A DNA stretch of 17,822 bases from Thermomicrobiales bacterium (GTDB lineage Bacteria > Chloroflexota > Limnocylindria > Limnocylindrales > CSP1-4), in NCBI GenBank assembly GCA_004525275.1, contig SPCO01000008.1:1-17822 (forward strand). The letters run 5' to 3'. Shown here in pieces: positions 7,214 to 14,466 of the stretch; positions within the stretch are counted from its first letter, which is position 1; every line of letters begins with the position of its first letter. The notes below the pieces were generated by a model. That model was not told where the DNA came from. It saw nothing but the letters and a program-made list of their open reading frames with translations, and did no database searches. Made by a program: the position numbers and the translations under genes.

Positions 7214-8584
7214 TCAGATCTGGGGCAGGCCGGCCAACGCGGCCGCGACCTTCTCGATTGGGTATTCGTAATCCTCGAGCGAGCCGTCGAGGTAGCGCTC
7301 GTATGAGGACAGATCGAAATGCCCGTGGCCGCACAGGTTGAACAGGATCACCTTGGCTTCACCCGCCTCTTTTGCGAGGAGGGCCTCATCGATGGCGGCA
7401 CGGATCGCGTGGGTCGGCTCCGGCGCGGGCAGGATCCCTTCGGCTCGAGCGAACTGGACCCCGGCCTCGAAGGTCGATCGCTGGTGAACACTCCGGGCCT
7501 CGATGAAGTCGTGCTCCTTGAGCAGGCTGACCAGCGGGGACATGCCGTGGTAGCGCAAGCCGCCGGCGTGGATCGGTTCCGGGATGAAGTCGGAGCCGAG
7601 GGTATGCATCTTGACGATCGGCGCCATCTTGCCGGTATCGCCGAAGTCGTAGGCATAGACGCCTCGCGTGAGGCTCGGCGCCGCCTCCGGTTCGACGGCG
7701 ATGATCCGGTGCTTCGCGCCCTCGCGGAAGTTGCGTCCCAGGAATGGGAAGGTCAAACCCGCGAAATTCGAACCGCCGCCGGTGCAGCCGATGACGATGT
7801 CGGGCGACTCACCGGCCATCCCCATCTGCTCGATCGCCTCCTGTCCGATGACCGTCTGGTGGAGGAGCACGTGATTGAGCACCGAGCCCAGGGCGTACTT
7901 GGTGTCGTCGCGGGTTGCCGCGTCCTCGACCGCTTCGCTGATGGCCATCCCGAGCGAACCCGGGCTATCCGGCGTCTCAGCCAGGACCGCCCGACCGTAG
8001 TTGGTGGTCAGCGACGGGCTGGCCACGACCTCGGCGCCGTAGGTCTCCATCAACACTCGGCGATAGGGCTTCTGGTCGTAGCTGGCCCGGACCATGTAGA
8101 CCTTGACCTCGAGGTCGAACAGGGCGCCCGCGAAGGCCAGGGCGCTCCCCCACTGGCCGGCGCCGGTCTCGGTGGCCAGGCGCTTGACCCCGGCTTCCTT
8201 GTTGTAGAACGCCTGAGGGATCGCGGTGTTCGGCTTGTGGCTGCCGGCCGGACTACCGCCCTCGTATTTGTAGTAGATGTGAGCTGGCGTATCGAGCACC
8301 GTCTCGAGACGATGCGCGCGGAACAATGGGCTTGGCCGAAAGAGTCGATAGGCGTCGCGGACCGGCTCCGGGATCTCGATCTCCCGCTCAGCCGAGACCT
8401 CCTGGCCGATCAGGGCCATCGGGAAGAGTGGTGCCAGGTCGTCTGGACCGAGCGGTTGGCGGGTCCCGGGATGAAGCGGTGGCGACTGTGGGACCGGCAA
8501 GTCGGCGGCGATGTTGTACCAGGCCCGCGGGATGCGCGACTCATCGAGCACGAACTTCGTTTGCCGGGGATCCGACGGCGCCAT
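7214..8584 (-). CDS. trpB: TrpB2-type tryptophan synthase beta subunit (PLP enzyme)
   Basis: The enzyme joins indole and serine to make tryptophan, with PLP as cofactor. The 456-aa length and the N-terminal extension (about 1-85) match the TrpB2/TrpB-like branch rather than canonical TrpB (about 400 aa). Visible motifs are the PLP-lysine motif GSHKPNTA (K117), catalytic TETGAGQWG (E139), the phosphate-binding GCTGGGSNFAG (about 266-276) and a C-terminal LCGHGHFDL. The ATG at 8584 is chosen because AGGAGG lies 5 nt upstream (8590-8595); an upstream in-frame start at 8611 would include the ribosome site. No trpA is adjacent, which is common for TrpB2; such enzymes may act alone on free indole. 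It heads the group with the zinc-ribbon, tyrA and Nudix genes. A palindrome covers its predicted promoter. Confidence 0.94.
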   Translation of the reverse strand: MAPSDPRQTKFVLDESRIPRAWYNIAADLPVPQSPPLHPGTRQPLGPDDLAPLFPMALIGQEVSAEREIEIPEPVRDAYRLFRPSPLFRAHRLETVLDTPAHIYYKYEGGSPAGSHKPNTAIPQAFYNKEAGVKRLATETGAGQWGSALAFAGALFDLEVKVYMVRASYDQKPYRRVLMETYGAEVVASPSLTTNYGRAVLAETPDSPGSLGMAISEAVEDAATRDDTKYALGSVLNHVLLHQTVIGQEAIEQMGMAGESPDIVIGCTGGGSNFAGLTFPFLGRNFREGAKHRIIAVEPEAAPSLTRGVYAYDFGDTGKMAPIVKMHTLGSDFIPEPIHAGGLRYHGMSPLVSLLKEHDFIEARSVHQRSTFEAGVQFARAEGILPAPEPTHAIRAAIDEALLAKEAGEAKVILFNLCGHGHFDLSSYERYLDGSLEDYEYPIEKVAAALAGLPQI

Positions 8585-8636
8585 TACGGCCTCCTGATTC
8601 ACTGCGGGCAACGGCCATGTCGACGGCCGGGTACGG

Positions 8637-8666
8637 AGCCTATCGCGCCCAGTGATCTGGGCGCAA
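8637..8666 (-). promoter_or_regulatory. Candidate trpB promoter
   Basis: On the minus strand TTGCGC (8666-8661) and TAGGCT (8642-8637) are separated by 18 bp. The transcript would start near 8630, leaving a leader of about 46 nt that ends in AGGAGG before the ATG at 8584. Both hexamers are weak matches, so support comes from spacing and position. Confidence 0.35.
8645..8664. promoter_or_regulatory. Perfect palindrome over the trpB promoter (operator candidate)
   Basis: GCGCCCAG-TGAT-CTGGGCGC is an 8-bp perfect inverted repeat with a 4-base centre. It lies between the thpR-like stop (8684) and the trpB start, covering the -35/spacer region of the trpB promoter candidate. It could be a repressor site or, as RNA, a hairpin. 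No T-run follows on either strand, which argues against an intrinsic terminator. Confidence 0.45.
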
Positions 8667-8683
8667 CCGACAACGTCGGGGGT

Positions 8684-9307
8684 TCAGCGTAACTCGCTGA
8701 TCTCGAGAGGTTCATAGCGCGCCGGCCCGCCGCCGGTCAGACTCTCGTAGAGCCCGATCCGGTCCGCCCGAAAACGGATATCGAGTCCTTCGGCGAGCTC
8801 CGTCAAGCGGGCGCCGATCAACGCTCCCGCGCGGACGCCGTCCGACCGGGCCAACGTGAGATGGGCCGTATATGGCTTCGGATCGAGCTCCCAGCCGGCC
8901 GCTGTCAGGGCACGGTCGACCGAGCCCGCCAGCGCCGCGAGATCGCCCGCCCCGAGCCGGATCCCGAGCCACAGGGCGCGTGGTCGATGCGCCGACGGGA
9001 AGGCTCCAGCGCCGCCGATCGAGGCTTCGAAGGCCGACGCATCCTGGGCAGTGACTCGGACCGCTGAGGCCGCGGCCTCCACGCGATCGTCCAGGGTCGG
9101 GCCCAGGAATCGAAGCGTCAGGTGCAGGCTGTCGAGGCGGACCCAGCGGACATCGCGTCCACGACCCGCCAGTCCCTCGGCGCGAATCTGCTCAACGAGG
9201 CTTGCGACGGACGAGGTCAGATCGGCGGGCAGCGGGACGGCCACGAACAATCGCCGGCCCGGCAGGTCCGCCCCGGGCCAGCGGGGCCGACCGACGCGTT
9301 CCGTCAC
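8684..9307 (-). CDS. thpR: 2H phosphoesterase, RNA 2',3'-cyclic phosphodiesterase / 2'-5' RNA ligase family
   Basis: Members of this family hydrolyse 2',3'-cyclic phosphate RNA ends or join 2'-5' linked RNA. The 207-aa protein has both catalytic tetrapeptides of the 2H superfamily, HLTL at 62-65 and HLTL at 149-152, separated by the usual distance. The strand FVAVPLP (21-27) opens the first lobe and LYESL lies near the C-terminus, as in ThpR. The first 17 residues are a non-conserved extension. The GTG start at 9307 overlaps the ppa stop by 4 nt (GTGA), which implies translational coupling. Domain assignment is firm; the physiological RNA substrate is unknown for this family. Confidence 0.9.
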   Translation of the reverse strand: MTERVGRPRWPGADLPGRRLFVAVPLPADLTSSVASLVEQIRAEGLAGRGRDVRWVRLDSLHLTLRFLGPTLDDRVEAAASAVRVTAQDASAFEASIGGAGAFPSAHRPRALWLGIRLGAGDLAALAGSVDRALTAAGWELDPKPYTAHLTLARSDGVRAGALIGARLTELAEGLDIRFRADRIGLYESLTGGGPARYEPLEISELR

Positions 9308-9822
9308 TCGGGTTGGGAACCCGTCTCGCGCTGCCAGGCGAGGCGATCGGTCCGCAGCACGTCCAGCGCGAAATCAAGCTCCCGCCAGCCGACGACATCG
9401 ACGTCCTTCTCCTCGAGCGCCTTGTAGGTCTGGAAGAAGTGCTCGATCTCGACCAGTCGATGGGGTCGGACCTGCTCGAGCCGTTTGATGTGCTGCTGAT
9501 GGGCGTCGCCGATGGCCACGCACAGAACCTTGAAGTCAAAGCCCTTCTCGTCGCGCATCTCCAGGCCACCGATCGGGCGAGCCCAGACATGGCAACCAGT
9601 AAAGGTCGGCTCGTCGATGATCAACAGCGCGTCGGTATGGTCGCCGTCACCGGCCCGGGTCCCCTCGATGAAGCCGTAGTCGAAGTTGTAGTAGACCGCG
9701 CTCGATAACACCCGATCGAGGCGAAAGACCTCGGCCTCCTCGTCGAACTCGTACTTGTTGCGCGATCCACGCCGGATCTCGACGACGATCTCGACGACGT
9801 CAGGAAAGTGTTCGGCTGCCAC
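9304..9822 (-). CDS. ppa: Soluble inorganic pyrophosphatase (family I)
   Basis: The enzyme hydrolyses pyrophosphate to two phosphates and pulls biosynthetic reactions forward in the cytoplasm. The 172-aa length fits the family I prokaryotic type. Active-site residues by comparison with the E. coli enzyme are E15, K23 and E25 in EIRRGSRNKYE, R37, Y49, the metal triad D59/D61/D64 in GDGDHTD, D91 and D96 with K98 in MRDEKGFDFK, and Y133-K134. HTD replaces the more common PLD, and CVAIGD replaces the usual AVP; both are mild departures. The GTG start at 9822 has no Shine-Dalgarno but has TAGACT 6 nt upstream, as in leaderless genes. It overlaps the downstream thpR-like gene by 4 nt. Confidence 0.93.
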   Translation of the reverse strand: MAAEHFPDVVEIVVEIRRGSRNKYEFDEEAEVFRLDRVLSSAVYYNFDYGFIEGTRAGDGDHTDALLIIDEPTFTGCHVWARPIGGLEMRDEKGFDFKVLCVAIGDAHQQHIKRLEQVRPHRLVEIEHFFQTYKALEEKDVDVVGWRELDFALDVLRTDRLAWQRETGSQPE

Positions 9823-9834
9823 GTCCGCAGTCTA
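9823..9834 (-). promoter_or_regulatory. Candidate leaderless -10 element for ppa
   Basis: TAGACT (9834-9829, minus strand) stands exactly six bases before the GTG start, with no ribosome site between. The geometry is the same as for comM and the M20 gene in this window. No consensus -35 is seen; a direct repeat occupies that region. Confidence 0.5.
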
Positions 9835-9847
9835 TCCCGCGGCCCGC

Positions 9848-9877
9848 CCGAGTGCGCCCAGCCGGCCGAGTGCGCCC
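9848..9877. repeat. 12-bp direct repeat upstream of ppa
   Basis: CCGAGTGCGCCC occurs at 9848-9859 and again at 9866-9877, an 18-bp period, in the short gap between the DnaB-like gene's stop and ppa. Relative to a transcript start at 9822 the copies lie around -26 to -37 and -44 to -55, where an activator would bind. A chance duplication cannot be excluded. Confidence 0.6.
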
Positions 9878-10975
9878 CTAGTCGCTGTAGAGGCGCTCCT
9901 CGATGAGCTTCTCCTGGACCGTTCGGCCGTTCGGGTCGAAGCAGCTGAATTCGAAGTGTTTCTCGAACTCGATGTCCACGTTGTCCTGCCCACCCCGGTT
10001 CTTCTCGACCGAGACGACCACCCAGTCGCGGAATCGCTGCGCCTGGTACGGGTTGAACTCGATATTGACCTTGGCGACGATGTGGTACTTCTCATTCATG
10101 ATCAGGATGATGTCCGCCTCGTAGTTGATCGCGGACGACCCTCGAAGGTGGAAGTTGCGGAGTCGGGAAGCCTTCAGGCCCTCCTTGTCCGCGGCCACGA
10201 TGCAGACCATCGGGACGTCCTCGGACAGGGCGATATCCTTGAGGCCGTTGACCAGGTACGTGACCTTTTCGGTCTCGTTCTCCGGTTCAGGGATCTGGGG
10301 CACCTTCTGGAGGTAGTCGACGAATACCACCAGACGCCGGTCCCCCGACAGCTGCCGATGCGACTGGACGAGCTTGCGCAGGTTGTCGATCGTGCTCGCG
10401 GTCTGAGAACCGCGCATCAGGAAGAGGTTCTGGCCGTACCGAGCGATCCGATCCATCGACGGCCGAAGCCGCGGGTTGTCAGCCATCTGCGGGTTCGTCT
10501 CGCCCTCAGCCATCCAGGTTCCGAGAATCTCCTTGCGGACATCCTGGATCTTGATCGCGCCCGTCTTGTGAGGGAGATGCGCCAGCGCGGACTCCATCGC
10601 GATCAATCGGTTGAGCAGGTACTGCTCATCGTGCTCGAAGCAAACGTACAGGACGTTGGCCTGTCCGCCCGACGCGACGTTACGAGCCATCTGGAGGGCC
10701 ATCGTCGTCTTGCCGGTGCCCTGGGCACCGCCGATCAGCAGCAATTCGCCGGTCCGGAGGCCGGTCCCGATCGTCTTGTCCAAGGGCGTAAACCCGAGGG
10801 GGACCGGTTGATACTCGGCGACATTCCCGGTCGTGACCTTGTCATTAAGGTCGACCAGGACATCGAGGGCAGATCTTGGTGCCAGGCTGCCATTGGGGGT
10901 GTCGAGACGCCAGGCAAGCTGGTCGGGTGTCGTTTCGGGAGCGTCTGTGCTCAAGTCGGGAGCGTCTGTGCTCAA
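9878..10975 (-). CDS. Orphan DnaB C-terminal-type RecA-fold ATPase
   Basis: The 365-aa protein matches the helicase (C-terminal) half of DnaB but has no N-terminal primase-interaction domain. Motifs in DnaB order, numbered from the TTG start, are GFTPLDKTIGTGLRTGELL (about 62-80), Walker A GGAQGTGKTT (82-91), CFEHDEQYLLNR (112-123) in place of SLEMSxxQLxxR, Walker B VVFVDYLQKV (216-225), LRGSSAINYEADIIL (277-291) and VEKNRGG (323-329). It is therefore a P-loop ATPase of the DnaB/RadA/KaiC group. The replicative helicase is presumably encoded elsewhere, and the role of this one is unknown. TTG 10975 is preferred: GGAGGA lies 9 nt upstream (10985-10990) and a TACGCT -10 lies at 11011-11016. The longer GTG start at 11020 would precede the predicted transcript start. 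The N-terminus carries a duplicated LSTDAP motif from a 21-bp tandem repeat. Confidence 0.8.
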   Translation of the reverse strand: MSTDAPDLSTDAPETTPDQLAWRLDTPNGSLAPRSALDVLVDLNDKVTTGNVAEYQPVPLGFTPLDKTIGTGLRTGELLLIGGAQGTGKTTMALQMARNVASGGQANVLYVCFEHDEQYLLNRLIAMESALAHLPHKTGAIKIQDVRKEILGTWMAEGETNPQMADNPRLRPSMDRIARYGQNLFLMRGSQTASTIDNLRKLVQSHRQLSGDRRLVVFVDYLQKVPQIPEPENETEKVTYLVNGLKDIALSEDVPMVCIVAADKEGLKASRLRNFHLRGSSAINYEADIILIMNEKYHIVAKVNIEFNPYQAQRFRDWVVVSVEKNRGGQDNVDIEFEKHFEFSCFDPNGRTVQEKLIEERLYSD

Positions 10976-10976
10976 G
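10935..10976. repeat. 21-bp tandem repeat (2 copies) at the N-terminus of the DnaB-like gene
   Basis: Two identical 21-bp units (10935-10955 and 10956-10976) stand head to tail and encode LSTDAP[E/D] twice, in frame. Each unit carries a TTG, so the duplication also copies a possible start codon. It looks like a recent replication-slippage duplication in a disordered segment. Confidence 0.85.
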
Positions 10977-11010
10977 GGATCGGTTCCTCCGGGAGGGTGG
11001 CAGTCACCGT

Positions 11011-11016
11011 AGCGTA
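11011..11016 (-). promoter_or_regulatory. Candidate -10 for the DnaB-like ATPase gene
   Basis: TACGCT (11016-11011, minus strand) would start a transcript near 11004, giving a leader of about 29 nt that carries GGAGGA before TTG 10975. No strong -35 is visible. Its position supports the shorter protein over the GTG at 11020. Confidence 0.3.
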
Positions 11017-11093
11017 GCACCCGGAGGACCCTGAATCACCCGCCTGAACCCTACAAATCTGCACAGGCCCGGCTGGCTGCGCCGAAGGATCGT

Positions 11094-12479
11094 TCAGCGG
11101 GGCAGGTCAATCAGCTCGTCCAGCATCCGGGCGAACGTCCGGATCCCGGTCTCGTAGTTACCCAGGTCCATCCATTCATTCGGCGCGTGGGCATTCTCAT
11201 CGGGCGGCGTGATGCCGAGAAGGATGACCGGCAGACCCAGGATCGTGGAGAAGCTGGCGCAAACCGGGATCGAGCCGCCTTCGCGGATATAGACGGGGGC
11301 CCGACCGAATGTGGCCTCAAGTGCGCGCGCCGCGGCCTGGGTCGCAGGATGATCCATCGGCGTCAGGCTCGGGAACCCGCCGCCGATCAATTCGACCCTG
11401 GTGGTCACGCCCGGTGGTGCGATCGCATCGACGTAGTCCCGAAAGGCCTCGAAGATCCGGTCTGGCTCCTGCCCCGCAACGAGGCGACAGCTGACCTTGG
11501 CATGAGCATGAGCCGGGATGATCGTCTTGGCGCCTTCCCCCTGGAACCCGGCCCACATACCGTTGACATCGAGTGTCGGTCTGGTTCCTCGCCGCTCGAG
11601 CGTCGTGTACCCGACCTCGCCGACGAGGGCCGGCACGCCCAGGTTCTCCTGGTACGTGGCGTCGTCGAATGGCAGGTTGGCAAGAGCGAAGCGATCCGCC
11701 TCCGTGAGCGGCACGACGTCGTCGTAGAAGCCCGGGATGCGGACCCGTCCATCGGGCCCCTTGAGCGCAGCGATGATCTGGGCCAGGGCGTTGGCCGGGT
11801 TCTGGACCGCGCCGCCATACACCCCCGAGTGCAGGTCGACCGCCGTCCCGATGACATCGATCTGGGCGTACATGATGCCCCGCAGGCTGAGTGTGATCGC
11901 CGGCAGGTTGCCTTCGAAGAACCCAGAGTCGCTGATGATCGCGACATCGGCCCGGAGCCGGTCGCGCTCGGCCGTCAACCAGGCGTCGAGGTGGACCGAA
12001 CTGGACTCTTCCTCGCCCTCGAAGATGTACTTGACGTTGATCGGAAACCGGCCACGCGTCGCGAGCATCGCCGCTGCGGCCATCACGTGAGCGTGGATCT
12101 GGCCCTTGTCGTCGGCTGCGCCGCGCGCGAGCATCCGATCACCGACCACGACCGGTTCGAACGGTGGCGAGGTCCAAAGGTCGAGTGGATCGACCGGCTG
12201 GACGTCGTAGTGCCCGTAGATCAGAACGGTCGGCGCGTCTGGGGCATGCAACCAGTCGGCATATACGACCGGGTGGCCGCCCGTCTCCAGGACCTCGGCA
12301 TGTTCCAGACCGGCCTCGGACAAAGCGCCAGCCAGCCAAGCCGCGGCCGCCCGGCAATCACCCGCATGGGCCGGGATGGCCGAGATGCTCGGGATCCGGA
12401 GGAACGCCTTGTATGAGTCGAGGCGAGCCTCACGGGTCGCCTCAAGGTGGGCATCGAGGGCGGCGTCGACGGTCAACAT
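11094..12479 (-). CDS. M20-family zinc metallopeptidase (dipeptidase-like)
   Basis: M20 peptidases are cytosolic di-zinc enzymes that cleave dipeptides or related amides. The 461-aa protein has the full ligand set: H90 and D92 in YGHYDVQP, bridging D123 in GAADDKG, catalytic E156 with E157 in FEGEEESSS, D184 in ISDSGFF and H431 in ENAHAPNEW. The dimerisation lid lies at about 200-370 and includes DLHSGVYGG and the glycine-rich GGGFPSLTP. Length and motifs match the M20 dipeptidase group annotated as dipeptidase or carnosinase-like. The ATG at 12479 has TAGAAT exactly 6 nt upstream and only a poorly placed GAGG, so leaderless expression is likely. ftsH ends 56 bp upstream. The substrate cannot be told from sequence; an acyl-amino-acid hydrolase is the main alternative. 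Confidence 0.9.
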   Translation of the reverse strand: MLTVDAALDAHLEATREARLDSYKAFLRIPSISAIPAHAGDCRAAAAWLAGALSEAGLEHAEVLETGGHPVVYADWLHAPDAPTVLIYGHYDVQPVDPLDLWTSPPFEPVVVGDRMLARGAADDKGQIHAHVMAAAAMLATRGRFPINVKYIFEGEEESSSVHLDAWLTAERDRLRADVAIISDSGFFEGNLPAITLSLRGIMYAQIDVIGTAVDLHSGVYGGAVQNPANALAQIIAALKGPDGRVRIPGFYDDVVPLTEADRFALANLPFDDATYQENLGVPALVGEVGYTTLERRGTRPTLDVNGMWAGFQGEGAKTIIPAHAHAKVSCRLVAGQEPDRIFEAFRDYVDAIAPPGVTTRVELIGGGFPSLTPMDHPATQAAARALEATFGRAPVYIREGGSIPVCASFSTILGLPVILLGITPPDENAHAPNEWMDLGNYETGIRTFARMLDELIDLPR

Positions 12480-12491
12480 GGCCTCATTCTA
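12480..12491 (-). promoter_or_regulatory. Candidate leaderless -10 element for the M20 peptidase gene
   Basis: TAGAAT (12491-12486, minus strand; five of six consensus bases) lies six bases before the ATG. This puts the transcript start at or next to the start codon. It is the best of the three TANNNT-6-start cases in the window. Confidence 0.55.
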
Positions 12492-12535
12492 GACAGGCCA
12501 CGCCCTGGACAGGCCCGCCCCGACACCGGCGTGGG

Positions 12536-14440
12536 TCAAGCGGGTTGTGGGTTCGGCTCCGCCACGGGCTCGCTGGGACCGATGATGGACGAGATCCCGT
12601 GCACGTCTTCCTTTGGGGGCATGTCGCTGAACAATGCGTCGAAGGCTTCGCTGTCGACCGTCTCCTCGGCGACGAGCTTCTCGGCCAAGGCCACGAGCTT
12701 GTGGCGATGAACGGTCAGAACCTCGGTGGCCCGCTCATAGGCCTTGTCGATGATGGCTCTGACTTCCTCATCGATCGTCCTTGCGACCTCATCGCTGTAG
12801 TCGCGCTGCTCACCCATCGACCGGCCGAGGAAGACCATCTCGTCGCGCTTGCCAAAGGACAGCGGCCCGAGCTTGTCGCTCATCCCGAATTCGGTGACCA
12901 TCCGGCGGGCCAGATTGGTCGCCTTCTCGATGTCGTTGCTCGCACCCGTGGTCGTGTCGTCAAAGATGAGGCGCTCCGCGACGTTGCCACCAAGGAGCCC
13001 CGCGATCTTGTCCTCGAATTCGGTCTTGCTCTGGAGATATCGATCCTCCGTCGGCAGGGCCATCGTGTAGCCAAGGGCCATGCCCCGGCTGATGATCGTG
13101 ACCTTCGCCACCGGGTCGCACTTGGGCAGGATCCGCTGGACGACCGCGTGGCCACCCTCGTGGTACGCGATGATCACCTTCTCCGAGTCCGAGATGACTC
13201 GCGACTTGCGTTCCGGACCGGCGATGATCCGCTCCAGGGCTTCTTGGAATTCGGACAGCCCGATCGTCTTCTTGTTGCGCCGGGCGGCGAGGATCGCCGC
13301 CTCGTTGACGAGGTTGGCGAGGTCCGCGCCGGTGAAGCCGGGCGATTGGCGCGCGACGCCTTCGACCTCGACCCCTTTCTCGAGCGGCTTGCCCTTGATG
13401 TGGACCTTGAGGATCTCGGTCCGGCCCTTGATGTCGGGGCGGTCCAGGATGACCTGGCGATCGAATCGACCGGGCCGCAGGAGCGCCGGGTCAAGAACGT
13501 CCGGACGGTTGGTGGCGGCAACGACGATGACATTGGTATTGGTATCGAAGCCGTCCATCTCGACGAGGATCTGGTTGAGCGTCTGCTCGCGCTCGTCATG
13601 GCTGCCACCGAGCCCGGCACCACGCTGACGGCCGACGGCGTCGATCTCGTCCACGAAGATGATGCATGGCGAATTCCGCTTGGCCTGGTCAAACAGGTCA
13701 CGGACCCGGCTGGCGCCAACGCCGACGAACATCTCGACGAACTCCGAGCCGGAAATGCTGAAGAAGGGCACGCCTGCCTCGCCGGCGACTGCACGGGCCA
13801 TCAGAGTCTTGCCGGTACCCGGAGGGCCGACAAGGAGCACGCCCCTGGGAATGCGGGCTCCCAGCGAATTGAACTTCTCTGGGTATTTGAGGAACTCGAC
13901 GACCTCCTGAAGCTCGGTCTTCGCCTCATCGACACCAGCGACATCGTTGAACGTCACCACCGTCTTGTTGCCGAGGAACATCCGGGCTCGACTCTTGCCG
14001 AAGGACATCGCTTGATTGTTCGTGCCCTGGGCCTGGCGCATCATGAAGAAGATGAAGCCGCCGATGATCAGGAGCGGCAGCAAGCCGGTCAGGAGCAGTC
14101 CGAGCCACGACGTGTCGGGTGTCGGGTCCTTGGAGAACACGTCCGCCGGCAACGTCTTGCCGCCCGCCTTCGCGGCCGCGAGCATGTCGTTCGGGTAAAC
14201 CTCGGTCAGGACACTCGGCACGACGACCGTGTAGACCTGCGCTGTGTCGAGCGTGACGGTCAGCGATTCGCCCTCCTGGAGGACCGACTTGACTTTGCCG
14301 CCCTGGACGTCCGTTAGGAACTGCGAGTAGCCGAACGCGGTGGTTGGCGTGCTGGACTGGATCCATGTGAACAGCAACGCTGCGGTGCCGACCACAAGGA
14401 CCAACATCACGATGCCATTCCGGAAGAATTTGGGATTCAA
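12536..14440 (-). CDS. ftsH: ATP-dependent zinc metalloprotease FtsH
   Basis: FtsH is a membrane-anchored hexamer that unfolds and degrades misfolded membrane and regulatory proteins. Numbered from TTG 14440 the protein has 634 aa: TM1 (about 8-26), a periplasmic domain (30-110), TM2 (about 112-134), the AAA+ domain with Walker A GPPGTGKT (205-212), pore motif FVG (238-240), Walker B IIFVDEID (260-267) and the second region of homology with R322/R325, then the protease domain with zinc motif HEGGH (427-431) and third ligand D503 in GASNDIE. The usual HEAGH is HEGGH here, leaving HEXXH intact. TTG 14440 is chosen because GGAGG lies 8 nt upstream (14449-14453), it gives the usual NPKFFRNG start, and the longer GTG at 14491 would lie upstream of the predicted transcript start. 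The promoter region is packed with ATGAC/GTCAT repeats. Confidence 0.95.
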   Translation of the reverse strand: MNPKFFRNGIVMLVLVVGTAALLFTWIQSSTPTTAFGYSQFLTDVQGGKVKSVLQEGESLTVTLDTAQVYTVVVPSVLTEVYPNDMLAAAKAGGKTLPADVFSKDPTPDTSWLGLLLTGLLPLLIIGGFIFFMMRQAQGTNNQAMSFGKSRARMFLGNKTVVTFNDVAGVDEAKTELQEVVEFLKYPEKFNSLGARIPRGVLLVGPPGTGKTLMARAVAGEAGVPFFSISGSEFVEMFVGVGASRVRDLFDQAKRNSPCIIFVDEIDAVGRQRGAGLGGSHDEREQTLNQILVEMDGFDTNTNVIVVAATNRPDVLDPALLRPGRFDRQVILDRPDIKGRTEILKVHIKGKPLEKGVEVEGVARQSPGFTGADLANLVNEAAILAARRNKKTIGLSEFQEALERIIAGPERKSRVISDSEKVIIAYHEGGHAVVQRILPKCDPVAKVTIISRGMALGYTMALPTEDRYLQSKTEFEDKIAGLLGGNVAERLIFDDTTTGASNDIEKATNLARRMVTEFGMSDKLGPLSFGKRDEMVFLGRSMGEQRDYSDEVARTIDEEVRAIIDKAYERATEVLTVHRHKLVALAEKLVAEETVDSEAFDALFSDMPPKEDVHGISSIIGPSEPVAEPNPQPA

Positions 14441-14466
14441 AGAAGGAGCCTCCGGGTCGAGCGAGC

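Noticed and set aside
8645..8664. Palindrome as an intrinsic terminator of the thpR-like gene
   Set aside because: No T-run follows on either strand, and it overlaps a promoter candidate.
7319..8692. Plus-strand open frame (457 codons) across trpB
   Set aside because: Antisense shadow of trpB; no domain pattern in its product.
9755..11017. Plus-strand open frame (420 codons) across ppa and the DnaB-like gene
   Set aside because: Antisense to two genes with clear catalytic motifs; the Asp/Leu/Val-rich product is a typical mirror of GC-biased codons.
12164..14317. Long plus-strand open frame (717 codons) across ftsH
   Set aside because: It lies antisense to unmistakable FtsH and M20 motifs; long antisense frames are expected opposite high-GC genes.
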